Below are positions 43,301 to 50,874 of a stretch of DNA of 64,000 nucleotides, in pieces; position 1 is the first letter of the stretch, and every line of letters begins with the position of its first letter. The position numbers and the translations under genes are program-made. The stretch comes from Filomicrobium sp. (GTDB lineage Bacteria; Pseudomonadota; Alphaproteobacteria; Rhizobiales; Hyphomicrobiaceae): positions 2,884,501 through 2,948,500 of the forward strand of contig CP051234.1 in assembly GCA_017792465.1 (NCBI GenBank). The letters run 5' to 3'. The notes under the pieces were generated by a model. It was not told the origin of the DNA. It ran no database searches and saw nothing but the letters and a program-made list of their open reading frames with translations.

Positions 43301-43591
43301 CGTGGCACGATAAAACGCGGCAATCGCTGTGTTCGGGTCAAAGGACGGACAATCAAGCGTTGTCCGCCTGGCACTCTGCGCCGTGGCAAGCGCTGCGTTC
43401 GGATCGGCAAGAAGCGTACGCATACCCACAGTAATCGGGTTCGGCGGAACAATGCTTCGCGGATGCGCGCCATTCAACGTAAGCGCGCGATCCAGAAGCG
43501 GCGGGCCATCCAACGGCGGCGTGCTGTGAAGCGTTGCCCTCGCGGGACCGTTCGCCGTGGCAACCGGTGTGTTCGCGTCCGGCGTCATTAG
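40313..43591 (+). CDS. Secreted modular protein: propeller-like domain, split DUF11, PG-binding domain, Cys-basic repeats
   Basis: The 1092-residue protein is unlike any single family I know. Order: signal peptide (about 1-45, cleavage near AYS); a large region to about 560 with propeller-like beta blades (QVFGVAIDDDEQPNIYVTAT, LGTIAYDAINKQLFVSDLET); a Glu/Pro linker; a DUF11-like domain from about 606 (CTFTITITNNGPG) whose last loop is interrupted at about 717-777 by a peptidoglycan-binding fold (IEQRLNALGFNPGPIDGVLD) before resuming at DPTNDSDCHVVQV; a Pro-rich linker (797-840); then, from 843 to the end, eleven repeats of C-P-x-G-T-x(2)-R-x(2)-x-C, strongly basic, with 22 cysteines. Start ATG follows GAGGAG. 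Likely anchored to the cell wall by the PG-binding fold, but its function is unknown. Confidence 0.85.
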   Translation: MSISFNHESWLGRHLGTKKYRRLLRGLAPLIACVIWVAGVDHAYSQDDVLQPGEAFVTRFSGTVGSGDAATINVEGTVGSIIDLRAPSQPPSGQHWLNEPQRLPVTAKQVGQVFGVAIDDDEQPNIYVTATSAFGLHHDSGGDWMAGMWGEGGGPGTVYKLNAKNGYKPEIFADIKYADRENTGAALGTIAYDAINKQLFVSDLETGMIHRLRAADGQDLERYDHGAIGRLNFYDAEVGADANLPAVSFSNTSQARVSDCPDGDFDKTVSCWNVADFRRRVWGLGVRQDPVTGEVRLYYSVWSGAALGSADFDGADADEKRNSIWSIGIKEDGSFDTSGVVREFFLPEFFTNDAAAVKSHPVTDIAFPKCNDQITMLLSERGGLLNLGLGAENAFAKPFESRVLRYAAGEDGTWSLEGRYPVGHYARADRDAPKIRANSAGGVDFGYGYSSNWRVDLDKPDAFVWMSGDALCAPFAACFNPQVGRHTDGSQVHGVQGNEADKFKPTGSAADTASTPLPAWMVDTDINVDGSNEPIMSELTRNDATRIGDIAIYQPCDAQETAEAGDVEEPPVTEEEPPVEEVAPPTDEVLPPDGPVGPPVEEPEPDLEKSKTGPAECIEGGLCTFTITITNNGPGVWSGPLFEHDTLPPGATLANYGPQPDWICTQAGDSVDCEHGSVNLLPGDSVTLTLDVMLPPGLLGEVENCVFDVWQPSAPNDDALVIEAIEQRLNALGFNPGPIDGVLDPQTLAAITDYQNANGLDPTGDVTDELRESLFPGMAGLPGDADPTNDSDCHVVQVVPPPPPLPPQPIVLPPVPPAPPPIILPTPPAPPIVIDVPPIRTWCPPGTVRRHGQCVRIIRRCPEGTILRHGQCIRVVRRCPPGTVRRHGHCVRIERHCPPGTVKRHGRCVRVVRHCPPGTVRRHGQCVRTIRRCPEGTILRRGHCVKVTRHCPRGTVRRGNRCVRVGGHHVRPCPRGTVRRGNRCVRVRGAHGVRCPRGTIKRGNRCVRVKGRTIKRCPPGTLRRGKRCVRIGKKRTHTHSNRVRRNNASRMRAIQRKRAIQKRRAIQRRRAVKRCPRGTVRRGNRCVRVRRH
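42839..43588 (+). repeat. Eleven-unit CPxGT...C coding repeat array
   Basis: Tandem units of about 54 bases encode C-P-[PER]-G-T-[VIL]-[RKL]-R-[HRG]-[GN]-x-C-[VI]-[RK]-[VIT], with ten residues between the cysteines. Units 1-6 carry an RHG or RRG core and 18-residue spacing; units 7-11 change to RGN/RGK with longer basic spacers, and an AIQRKR/AIQKRR/AIQRRR stretch is inserted between units 10 and 11. The gradient suggests local duplication followed by divergence. Confidence 0.9.
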
Positions 43592-43772
43592 GCAAGCAAG
43601 CCGACGCCCTTACGGGGGCGTCAGCATCAATCTTCAGCGCGACGGGAGAGTTGAGCTTGGGCTGGCGCAAGCGACCGCAAACGATGGGTCAGGTGTGTCT
43701 GCTCCCTCCAACGCCCGAAGCGATCCGAAAACCAATCGAATTCGAGAACGTGACCTTTCAAGGAGCCTAAAT

Positions 43773-44213
43773 ATGAAAACGACGAAGAGAATACTTGCGA
43801 CGCTGGCGGTTGGTCTGATGTTCGCCCTGCTGTCCCAAGCGATGGCGCAGGCGGCTGACGAAGCAGACTTGGACAGCGAACCAATGATCGAAGAGGAGAT
43901 GCAGATCTCGGGAGCCGAAGAGTTCATTCGCTATTGCAGCGTTTGTCATGGGACGGACGGCAAGGGGCATGGTCCGCTGGCCAAGAACCTCAAAACGCCA
44001 CCGGCGGACCTGACGCAGATTAATAAGAAGTACCGCGGGTTTCCCCTTGCCAAGATCGCCGACATCATCCGCAACGGCGGTGAAGTCACCGGTCATGGAT
44101 CAAGCGACATGCCGGCGTGGGGTGAGGCGTTCCGCGACAACTACGAGCCGGTGATGGTCAGCGCTTTGATCTTCGAATTGGCGCTTTATCTGGAAAGCAT
44201 CCAGGAGAAATAA
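43773..44213 (+). CDS. Small periplasmic c-type cytochrome
   Basis: The 146-residue protein has a signal peptide (about 1-26), a heme c motif CSVCH with GTDGKGHGPLAKNLKTPPAD behind it, and an axial methionine in SSDMPAWGEAF. This is a monoheme class I cytochrome c, an electron carrier in the periplasm. The preceding AAGGAG fits the ATG at 43773; upstream codons in frame are antisense-like. It lies 181 bases after the repeat-rich protein, with a stem-loop (GACGCCC/GGGCGTC at 43603-43622) between, so it may or may not share the transcript. No oxidase or dehydrogenase partner is nearby. Confidence 0.85.
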   Translation: MKTTKRILATLAVGLMFALLSQAMAQAADEADLDSEPMIEEEMQISGAEEFIRYCSVCHGTDGKGHGPLAKNLKTPPADLTQINKKYRGFPLAKIADIIRNGGEVTGHGSSDMPAWGEAFRDNYEPVMVSALIFELALYLESIQEK

Positions 44214-44638
44214 ACGACGGCGTTGGGGCTGGCGGGCGTCGTCTTCTACTTGCGAAGATGCGCCCGTCGGCTGTTGCGGTGGCGCCGGTGTTCCGAGATG
44301 GCTGATGTTACAATTGAGGTCGTCGCGGGGCGTCGACATGCGGTATTTTTCTTCTGTCGTCGTTAGATTGCGCCATGAATGATCGGCGCATGTCGGAGCC
44401 CCATGCGTAGGCCCCCCAAAGTGAGGCCCAACGGGCCTGTCGATCTTCACTCTTCCAACTTTGATCAGAATGTCCTCCAGATAGAAATCAGCTCATAAGC
44501 GAGTGAATTAGACCCTGCAAATTTGCAGGATAGCTACGCGTTTTTTGCCGTTGACATGCATATGCGCACGCATGCCAAACTGTCCGAATTCGCGAGCAAA
44601 GCCTTGCCGCGAAAGGCCCGACGGCATGGAGGAACTCG
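44214..44638. other. Regulatory region upstream of the liv-type operon
   Basis: A 425-base gene-free stretch. Its right half holds the perfect 16-base palindrome at 44514-44529, a TTGACA box at 44551-44556 and the imperfect palindrome GCATATGCGCACGCATGC just after. The left half shows no feature; a minus-strand frame crossing the cytochrome gene is its antisense shadow. Confidence 0.5.
44514..44529. promoter_or_regulatory. Perfect 16-bp palindrome, candidate operator
   Basis: CCTGCAAATTTGCAGG reads the same on both strands. It is 22 bases before a TTGACA promoter box and 110 before the permease start, a position that suits an activator or repressor of the ABC-nitrilase operon. The LysR protein at 50875 is the nearest candidate ligand. 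Chance occurrence of a perfect 16-mer palindrome in this AT-richer stretch is low but not negligible. Confidence 0.5.
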
Positions 44639-45496
44639 ATGGAGCTCGTGCTTGCACTAGCTATCAACGGTCTGATTTGGGGCCTGATTATCGCCCTTAT
44701 CGCGCTCGGCCTCTCCATCATTTTCGGACTACTTGACATCATCAATCTTTCGCACGGCGACTTCTTCATGGTCGGCACCGTGCTGGCTTGGTTCATCGTG
44801 CATTGGACGGGCAGTTTCTGGCTCGCGTTTCTTTTGGCGCCGCTCATTGGTTTGTTGCTTGGCGCGTTGATCATGAAGCTCGTGATTGTGCCGATCAAAG
44901 GGGCTGCGGCTCTTTCGATCGTGGCGACGTTCGGGCTGTCGATCATTCTTCAGGAAACGGTGCGCGCGACGTTCGGCCCGGCTCCCAAACGCCTGTTGCC
45001 TCCGGTCGAAGGCACCATTCCGCTCTTCGGCATCGACTATGGAATTTATCGGCTGGTGGCGGCAGGAATTGCGATCGTCTGTCTGGCCGGGTTCTTCTTA
45101 TTCCTGCACCGAACCAAGATTGGCGCGTGGATGCGCGCGGTGCGGCACGATCCGGAAACGGCGGTCGCGCTGGGCATCCCGGTGCAGCGGATCTACACGA
45201 TCACCTTTGCGCTCGGCTTTGCGATTGCAGCTCTCGGTGGCGTCGTCGCTGCGCCCATTACCACGGTCGATTTTCGGGCCGGGGTCGACATCCTGCCGTT
45301 CTGCTTCATGGCCGTGATCATCGGCGGGTTGGGCAATCTGCAGGGCACGGCTGCAGCGGCGGTCCTGTTATCGTTCATGGAGGGCGTGATCACCGCTTTT
45401 GCCGATCCGGTCGTGGCGCGGATTGTGTCGCTGTGCTTGATGAGCGTCGTTTTGCTCTTGCGGCCGCAAGGCATTTTTGCGGGGGCGATGTCATGA
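44639..45496 (+). CDS. livH: Branched-chain-amino-acid-type ABC permease, LivH-like
   Basis: The 285-residue, about eight-helix inner-membrane permease of the HAAT family. Conserved: LIWGLIIALIALGLSIIFGL, LSHGDFFMVG, ALGIPVQRIYTITFALGFAI and FMAVIIGGLGNLQGT. GGAGG precedes the ATG at 44639. It is first of a tightly packed operon (livH, livM, fused ATPase, binding protein), and its stop overlaps the livM start (ATGA). Substrate specificity is not set by the permease; nitrilase and isonitrile-hydratase genes downstream suggest a nitrogen compound rather than leucine. Confidence 0.9.
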   Translation: MELVLALAINGLIWGLIIALIALGLSIIFGLLDIINLSHGDFFMVGTVLAWFIVHWTGSFWLAFLLAPLIGLLLGALIMKLVIVPIKGAAALSIVATFGLSIILQETVRATFGPAPKRLLPPVEGTIPLFGIDYGIYRLVAAGIAIVCLAGFFLFLHRTKIGAWMRAVRHDPETAVALGIPVQRIYTITFALGFAIAALGGVVAAPITTVDFRAGVDILPFCFMAVIIGGLGNLQGTAAAAVLLSFMEGVITAFADPVVARIVSLCLMSVVLLLRPQGIFAGAMS

Positions 45497-46578
45497 GTGA
45501 GATTGCGCCCGTCGATGGCGGCAAGACCGCACAGACGCCCGAGCAGAAGCTGCGCATCTTTAACGGTGTGCTGTCGATCGGCCTGATCGCGTTCTTTCTT
45601 ACGGCGCCTTATGTCGTGCCGATGATCACCAACGATTTCTGGGTCAGCGTGACGGCGGAAATCATGATCTGGTCGCTGCTTGCAGCCTCGGTCAACCTGC
45701 TGTTCGGCTATACGGGGCTGTTGTCGTTCGGTCAGGCGCTTTATTTCGGCGCGGGCATGTACGGAGTGGCGATCGGCATTGCAAAATTCGGTCTTGGGTT
45801 CTGGACGGCGTTCGGATTTGGCATCGTCTGTTCGGTGGCGATGGCGCTTGTTGCGGGGAGTCTCGCGGTTCGGCTGACCTGGCATTACTTTGCGATCATC
45901 ACGGTCGTATTCTCGCTCATCTTCTATTTTCTCGCGCTGACGATGAGCCCTCTCACCGGCGGGGACGACGGCCTTTCCTTCACGCTGCCGCCGATGTTCA
46001 AATTCGGCGAGACCGAACTTAGTCTGACGGATCCGACGCTGCAGTACTACTTCATCTTTGCGGTTGTGGCGGCTTGCTATCTTCTCAAATGGCGACTTCT
46101 GGAAAGCCCGTTTGGCCGAGCGTTGATTGCCATTCGGGAGAACGATGTCCGGGCCGAACTAATCGGCATCAACGTCTATATGATGCGGCTGGCGTCGTTC
46201 GTTGTTTCGGGATTTTTCGCGGGCGTCGCTGGGGCGCTGTTTGCGTTCTTCGGGCGCTACGCCTCCACATCCTACATGTTCTACCACGTCTCCGGCGAGG
46301 CCGTCGTTTGGGCCATCGTCGGCGGAGCGGGCACGCTTCTCGGGCCAGTTCTTGGCACCGGCGTGCTCATTTTATTGCGCGAAGAGCTCTCGGTTTATTG
46401 GGACCACTACCTGCTGCTCGTCGGAATGATCATCATCCTGACGGTGATCTTTGCGCCCAAAGGGTTGGCAGGTCTGATCGATACGATCTTTCTCAAGATC
46501 GTGACGCCGAAAGCCAAGGTGGCGCGCAAATCCGAAATGCAATTGACGGATAGCAAAGTCCGTCAGCCGGCGGAATGA
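45493..46578 (+). CDS. livM: Branched-chain-amino-acid-type ABC permease, LivM-like
   Basis: The 361-residue permease partner. Conserved: LLFGYTGLLSFGQALYFGAG, VRLTWHYFAIITVVFSLIFY, LTGGDDGLSF, SPFGRALIAIRENDVRAELI, and WAIVGGAGTLLGPVLGTG. Translation starts at ATG 45493, overlapping the livH stop. A longer frame in the same phase reaches back to 44788 but is the antisense-like shadow of livH. Followed after nine bases by the fused ATPase gene. Confidence 0.92.
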   Translation: MSEIAPVDGGKTAQTPEQKLRIFNGVLSIGLIAFFLTAPYVVPMITNDFWVSVTAEIMIWSLLAASVNLLFGYTGLLSFGQALYFGAGMYGVAIGIAKFGLGFWTAFGFGIVCSVAMALVAGSLAVRLTWHYFAIITVVFSLIFYFLALTMSPLTGGDDGLSFTLPPMFKFGETELSLTDPTLQYYFIFAVVAACYLLKWRLLESPFGRALIAIRENDVRAELIGINVYMMRLASFVVSGFFAGVAGALFAFFGRYASTSYMFYHVSGEAVVWAIVGGAGTLLGPVLGTGVLILLREELSVYWDHYLLLVGMIIILTVIFAPKGLAGLIDTIFLKIVTPKAKVARKSEMQLTDSKVRQPAE

Positions 46579-46587
46579 GGGGGGATC

Positions 46588-48165
46588 ATGTCTCACAGCG
46601 TCTCCAGTAGTTCGCCCATCCTCGAGACCCAGGATCTCGTCAAGCGCTTTGGCGGCTTGTCGGCTGTCGATCACCTCAATTTCACGCTGGCGAACAAAGG
46701 CCGTCTGCATGCGATCATCGGTCCGAACGGGGCCGGCAAGACGACCTTTTTCAATTTGATTTCGGGGCGGCTGAAACCGACTTCGGGGCGCATACTCTTC
46801 AAGGGACAGGACATTACCGGGAAAGCTCCACACCGCATCGCTCAGCTCGGCATTGCCCGGACGTTGCAGGTCAAGTCCGTGTTCGACGCGATGAGTGTCG
46901 AAGATAACATCTGGATTGCGGCGCAAGCCAAGATGGCCGGCTGGCATCCGTTCCGTTCTGCGAAGCATTTTCTCAAGACGCGGCAGAAAGTCGAGCAGGT
47001 GATCGAAGAGGTCGGCCTGCAAGAGATCGCCAAGCGTGAGGCTGGGACGTTGTCGTACGGCGATGTGGCTTTGCTGGAAATGGGGATTGCGCTGGCTGGC
47101 GATCCTGAACTGCTTTTGCTCGATGAGCCGATCTGCGGGATGAGCCCGAAGGAGACCCAGCGTACCGTCGAGAAGATTGTCGAGCTTTCGAAAATCGTGA
47201 ACGTCATTTTGATCGAGCACGACATGGAAGTTGTGTTCGATGTGGCCGACGACATCACGGTGATGGCGCAAGGCAATATTCTTGCGCAGGGTTCGCCGAA
47301 TGAGATTGCTGCGAATGCGGCGGTGCGAGAAGCGTATCTCGGGTTTGATGATGACGGCGTTGATGCGCCGGGAACTGCGGTTGCCGCGCCATCCGTGACG
47401 GCTAAGGCGCCCTCTGAAGACGTGCAGGCAAAGCCTGAGAAGCCATCGGCGGGCAATCTCCTCAAAATCGAAAACCTGCACGCGCACTACGGCAAGATTC
47501 ATGTGCTGCAAGGCGTCAACCTGGAGATCGGAGCCGGAGAAGCCGTTGCTTTGCTGGGGCGCAATGGGGTCGGCAAGACCACGACGCTGCGCGCCGCTTT
47601 GAACCTGATGCCGCGTTCGCAGGGCCGCATCTATTTCGATGGCCAAGACATCACCGGGTTGAAGGCTGAGCGGCTTGCTGCGCTTGGGATCGGCTATGTT
47701 CCGCAAGGGCGAGGCATCTTCCCGCTGCTTTCGGTGATGGACAATCTGACGCTCGGTCTGCCGGGCCGTGCCGATCCAAATCTGCTTGAAGACGTCTTCG
47801 AGCGCTTCCCGAGGCTGAAAGAGCGCGTCTCGCAGAAAGGCGGCACGCTGTCGGGTGGTGAACAACAGCAGCTGGCCATCGGTCGCTGCTTGATGATGTC
47901 GCCGCGGCTCCTGATCCTGGATGAGCCGACCGAAGGCATCATGCCGATCCTGGTCGCCGATATCCGGCGCAACATCGAATCCATCAATCGCAGTGGGGTG
48001 TCTGTTCTGCTTATCGAACAGAACGTCAATACCGCACTGAAGATCTGCCAACGCACCTACATCATGGAGAAGGGGGCAATTGCCTTCGCGGGTGCGTCTG
48101 ACGACCTGCGCAAACAGCCTGAAATTGTTCATCGCTATCTGGGGCTTTCGATGGAGCCGGCGTGA
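46588..48165 (+). CDS. Fused LivG-LivF ATPase of the ABC importer
   Basis: The 525-residue protein carries both ATP-binding subunits in one chain. N-half (LivG type): Walker A GPNGAGKT at 45-52, Walker B LLLLDE near 180, H-loop LIEHDMEVVF; its signature reads LSYGD (155-159) where LSGGQ or LAHGQ is normal. C-half (LivF type): Walker A GRNGVGKT at 324-331, full LSGGE at 421-425, EPTEGI, LLIEQNV. The halves are joined by an Ala/Pro/Thr-rich linker (about 253-288). In most bacteria these are separate genes. With one good and one altered signature the two ATP sites may be unequal. Starts after GAGGGGGGATC. Confidence 0.92.
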   Translation: MSHSVSSSSPILETQDLVKRFGGLSAVDHLNFTLANKGRLHAIIGPNGAGKTTFFNLISGRLKPTSGRILFKGQDITGKAPHRIAQLGIARTLQVKSVFDAMSVEDNIWIAAQAKMAGWHPFRSAKHFLKTRQKVEQVIEEVGLQEIAKREAGTLSYGDVALLEMGIALAGDPELLLLDEPICGMSPKETQRTVEKIVELSKIVNVILIEHDMEVVFDVADDITVMAQGNILAQGSPNEIAANAAVREAYLGFDDDGVDAPGTAVAAPSVTAKAPSEDVQAKPEKPSAGNLLKIENLHAHYGKIHVLQGVNLEIGAGEAVALLGRNGVGKTTTLRAALNLMPRSQGRIYFDGQDITGLKAERLAALGIGYVPQGRGIFPLLSVMDNLTLGLPGRADPNLLEDVFERFPRLKERVSQKGGTLSGGEQQQLAIGRCLMMSPRLLILDEPTEGIMPILVADIRRNIESINRSGVSVLLIEQNVNTALKICQRTYIMEKGAIAFAGASDDLRKQPEIVHRYLGLSMEPA

Positions 48166-48250
48166 TGACGTCTCGTCGCGCCAGCCGCAACCCAGCTGCT
48201 TTGGAAATCCAACGACCCGCGTTCTGCACCTGAAAGAGGATGATTTGGAA

Positions 48251-49564
48251 ATGACCGGAAAAGCGAAAAAGCCGACCTCGCTCGCGACATCGACGAACGG
48301 AACGACCCGACGCAGCTTCCTGCAGACCGCACTTGCCGGTGGGGCTTTCGGGACGGCCTATTTGGCAATCGGTTCGAACATGTACGCGAAGGCGGCAGGT
48401 CCAATCACGATTGGGCATCAGGCGGAGCTGACCGGCGGGTTTTCCTCATGGGGCTACTGGCATGACAAGTGCGCGCAAAAGGCTGCGGCGATCATCAACG
48501 AAGGTGGCGGCATCGGTGGCCGTGAATTGCGGGTTGTGACCGACGACACCGAATCGAACCCGGCTGCCGGTGCACGTAAGCTGCGTTCGCTGATCCAGCG
48601 CAAGGGCGCCAGCTTCGTCACCGGCTCGGTGCACTCAGGCGTCATGCTGGCGTCTATTCCCGTCGCGACGGAGTTGAAGACCGTCTACTTCTCGTGCGGC
48701 GAGGCGACGGAGGCGACCGGCTCGAAAGGCTCGCGCTATGCGTTCAGAACCGGCAACGACACTTACACGTTGTCGGGAGCGGGCGCGCCTTGGGCTTATG
48801 AAAACCTCGGCAAGAACTGGACGATGATTTTCCCCGACTACGCCTGGGGGCATAGCCACCACAAAGAGCACAAGCGGGTCATCGAAGAACTTGGCGGCAA
48901 GGTCAACGATCCGATTGCCGTTCCGCTCGACAGCCGCGATCTGGTTCCTTATTTGGCGAAGGTTCCCGAAGAGACCGAAGTGTTGTTCTCGGTGTTCTTT
49001 GGCGCGTTGTCGGTCGCGTTCTACACCCAGGCCAAGAACATGGGGCTGGGCGAAAAAATGAAGATGTATTCGGTTGCTGGGACCATCGAAGCGATCGCGC
49101 CGGCAGACATCGATGGAGCTGCCGAAGGCGTCTACTTCCTTGAGAATTTCCCTCGTCCGCTGGCTGCCAAAGATGACGAATACCACAAGGAATTCATCAA
49201 GATCATGGAGATCGATCCGGTCAACGGGCGCGAGGCAACTTCCGATCGCGTGATCGCCAAGAGCCATGCCTGGCAGCCGTGGGAAAACCTGTTCCTGCTG
49301 AAGGCCGCGATCGAGGCGTCGGGCTGGAAGGGCAAGAAGGACGACCAGGGTGTGATCGAGTATCTGGAAGGTGCGAAGATGTCCAACTCGCTCGCTCATC
49401 CGCAAGGCGACAAGATCCTTCGCGCGAAAGACCATAGCGGCATTCTGGACAATTATATTTCGCAGGTGCGCGGCGGTGTCTTCGAAACGATCAAGCGCAT
49501 TCCAAAAGAAGAGATCGACGCAAAGCTGCCCCCACGCTTCGACTTCACCAAGACGGCTTTGTAA
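48251..49564 (+). CDS. Tat-exported ABC substrate-binding protein, Liv/urea type
   Basis: The 437-residue protein starts with a Tat-type signal, TRRSFLQTALAGGAFG, followed by ITIGHQAELTGGFSSWG, typical of HAAT-family binding proteins. Further family motifs: NEGGGIGGRELRVVTDDTES, ATEATGSKGSRYAFR and a late FIKIMEIDPVNGREATSDR. A Tat signal suggests folding before export. Start at 48251; upstream frame codes antisense-like residues. It closes the importer operon and is followed by the nitrilase. Substrate unknown: it could bind an amide, nitrile or amino acid. Confidence 0.9.
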   Translation: MTGKAKKPTSLATSTNGTTRRSFLQTALAGGAFGTAYLAIGSNMYAKAAGPITIGHQAELTGGFSSWGYWHDKCAQKAAAIINEGGGIGGRELRVVTDDTESNPAAGARKLRSLIQRKGASFVTGSVHSGVMLASIPVATELKTVYFSCGEATEATGSKGSRYAFRTGNDTYTLSGAGAPWAYENLGKNWTMIFPDYAWGHSHHKEHKRVIEELGGKVNDPIAVPLDSRDLVPYLAKVPEETEVLFSVFFGALSVAFYTQAKNMGLGEKMKMYSVAGTIEAIAPADIDGAAEGVYFLENFPRPLAAKDDEYHKEFIKIMEIDPVNGREATSDRVIAKSHAWQPWENLFLLKAAIEASGWKGKKDDQGVIEYLEGAKMSNSLAHPQGDKILRAKDHSGILDNYISQVRGGVFETIKRIPKEEIDAKLPPRFDFTKTAL

Positions 49565-49709
49565 GCCGGAAGGCGAATTCGGGCTGGTTGCGCATCAGCC
49601 GTTTGCTGGCGACATGCTGGCGTTTTTGGCCTCGGGCGGGCGGTATGTCTCGCCTGAGGAAATTCGCGAGCACGGGCCAGGCCAATGATTTGAATGGACT
49701 GGATACACG

Positions 49710-50771
49710 ATGAGAACCTATCCACGCTTCAAGGCCTGTGCGGCCCATGTTGCGCCTGTCTACCTGGATACAGATAGAACCATTGAGAAAGCCTGCGGGT
49801 TGATCGGCGAAGCTGCGCGCAACGGTGCGCAGATCATTGCGTTTCCGGAATCGTTTATTCCCGGTTTTCCGGTCTGGGCCGCGCTGCAGGCTCCGATCCA
49901 TGGCCACGAGCTTTTCAAGCTGCTGGCCGCGCAATCGGTCGCGGTTCCTGGTCCGGAAATTCACCGGCTGTGCATGGAAGCGCGTCAGCACGGCATCTTG
50001 GTTTCTGTGGGGATTTCAGAGGCGACGCCCAATAGTGTCGGCTGTCTATGGAACTCCAATCTTTTGATCGGGTCGGACGGTTCGATCCTGAACCATCATC
50101 GCAAACTGGTTCCGACATTCTACGAGAAGCTGATCTGGGCCAATGGAGATGGCGTGGGCTTACGGGTTTCTTCCACCGAGATCGGCAAGATCGGCATGTT
50201 GATTTGCGGAGAGAACACAAACCCACTGGCGCGGTTTGCCCTGATGGCGCAAGGCGAGCAACTGCACATCTCGTCTTATCCGCCGACCTGGCCGACGCGC
50301 GATCCTGCCGATGCCGGCCGCTATGATCTTGCCAATGCGATCCGCGTCCGCGCCGGTGCTCATGCCTTCGAGGCGAAGGTCTATAACGTGGTGTCGGCAG
50401 CGTACCTCGATCAATCGATCGAAAAAGCCATCGAGCCGCTCGGCAAGGATGCTGTGCGCATTCTCAAGGATACGCCCGCGGGTGTTTCGATGGTGCTTGG
50501 ACCGCAGGCCGAACAGATTGGCGAGACGCTGTGTGAAGACGAAGGGTTGCTTTACGCGGATATCGACCTGTCCGCGGCAGTCGAGCCCAAGCAGTTTCAT
50601 GACGTCGTTGGCTACTACAACCGGTTCGACATTTTCCGGATGTCAGTGGACAATGATCGGCGCGAACCCATCAATCTCAAGGATCGAGAGGGTGCGCGAA
50701 GCTACCCCTTTGAGGAAATCGAAAATCAGTACAAGACGGGAGACGCTCCTTTTCGCACAGTGCCGGCCTAG
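49710..50771 (+). CDS. Nitrilase-family carbon-nitrogen hydrolase
   Basis: The 353-residue enzyme carries the catalytic triad of nitrilases: E47 in IIAFPESFIPGFP, K132 in HHRKLVPTFYEKLIW, and C166 in GMLICGENTNPLARF. The ICGENTNP pattern fits true nitrilases (nitrile to acid plus ammonia) better than amidases, as does the length. It follows the binding protein by 145 bases, in the same direction, so it probably works on a compound brought in by that importer. Alternatives are cyanide dihydratase or an aliphatic amidase-like branch. Confidence 0.85.
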   Translation: MRTYPRFKACAAHVAPVYLDTDRTIEKACGLIGEAARNGAQIIAFPESFIPGFPVWAALQAPIHGHELFKLLAAQSVAVPGPEIHRLCMEARQHGILVSVGISEATPNSVGCLWNSNLLIGSDGSILNHHRKLVPTFYEKLIWANGDGVGLRVSSTEIGKIGMLICGENTNPLARFALMAQGEQLHISSYPPTWPTRDPADAGRYDLANAIRVRAGAHAFEAKVYNVVSAAYLDQSIEKAIEPLGKDAVRILKDTPAGVSMVLGPQAEQIGETLCEDEGLLYADIDLSAAVEPKQFHDVVGYYNRFDIFRMSVDNDRREPINLKDREGARSYPFEEIENQYKTGDAPFRTVPA

Positions 50772-50874
50772 AAGCGGTCGGCCTAGAATCGGATTGTCAC
50801 GCGACTGGGTCAGCACGTTCGCCTTACAGCTGACGCGTTCAATTTGGCCGCTGCCGTCTTAGGACATTGCAAGC

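Noticed and set aside
42746-43588. 280-codon minus-strand frame opposite the cysteine repeats
   Set aside because: Its T/A/P/R repeats mirror the coding repeats. The sense frame continues from a signal peptide and has the cysteine pattern, so the antisense frame is a shadow.
43603-43622. GACGCCC/GGGCGTC stem after the repeat-rich gene as terminator
   Set aside because: The stem is good but no T run follows, so a rho-independent terminator was not called; it may only be a 3' structure.
44100-44450. 116-codon minus-strand frame over the cytochrome end
   Set aside because: Half of it is the antisense of the cytochrome c gene, and the rest has no recognisable feature.
46372-48132. 586-codon minus-strand open frame opposite the fused ATPase gene
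   Set aside because: It is the antisense of a clear ABC ATPase with intact motifs; its translation has no recognisable pattern. Long antisense frames are expected in high-GC codon usage.
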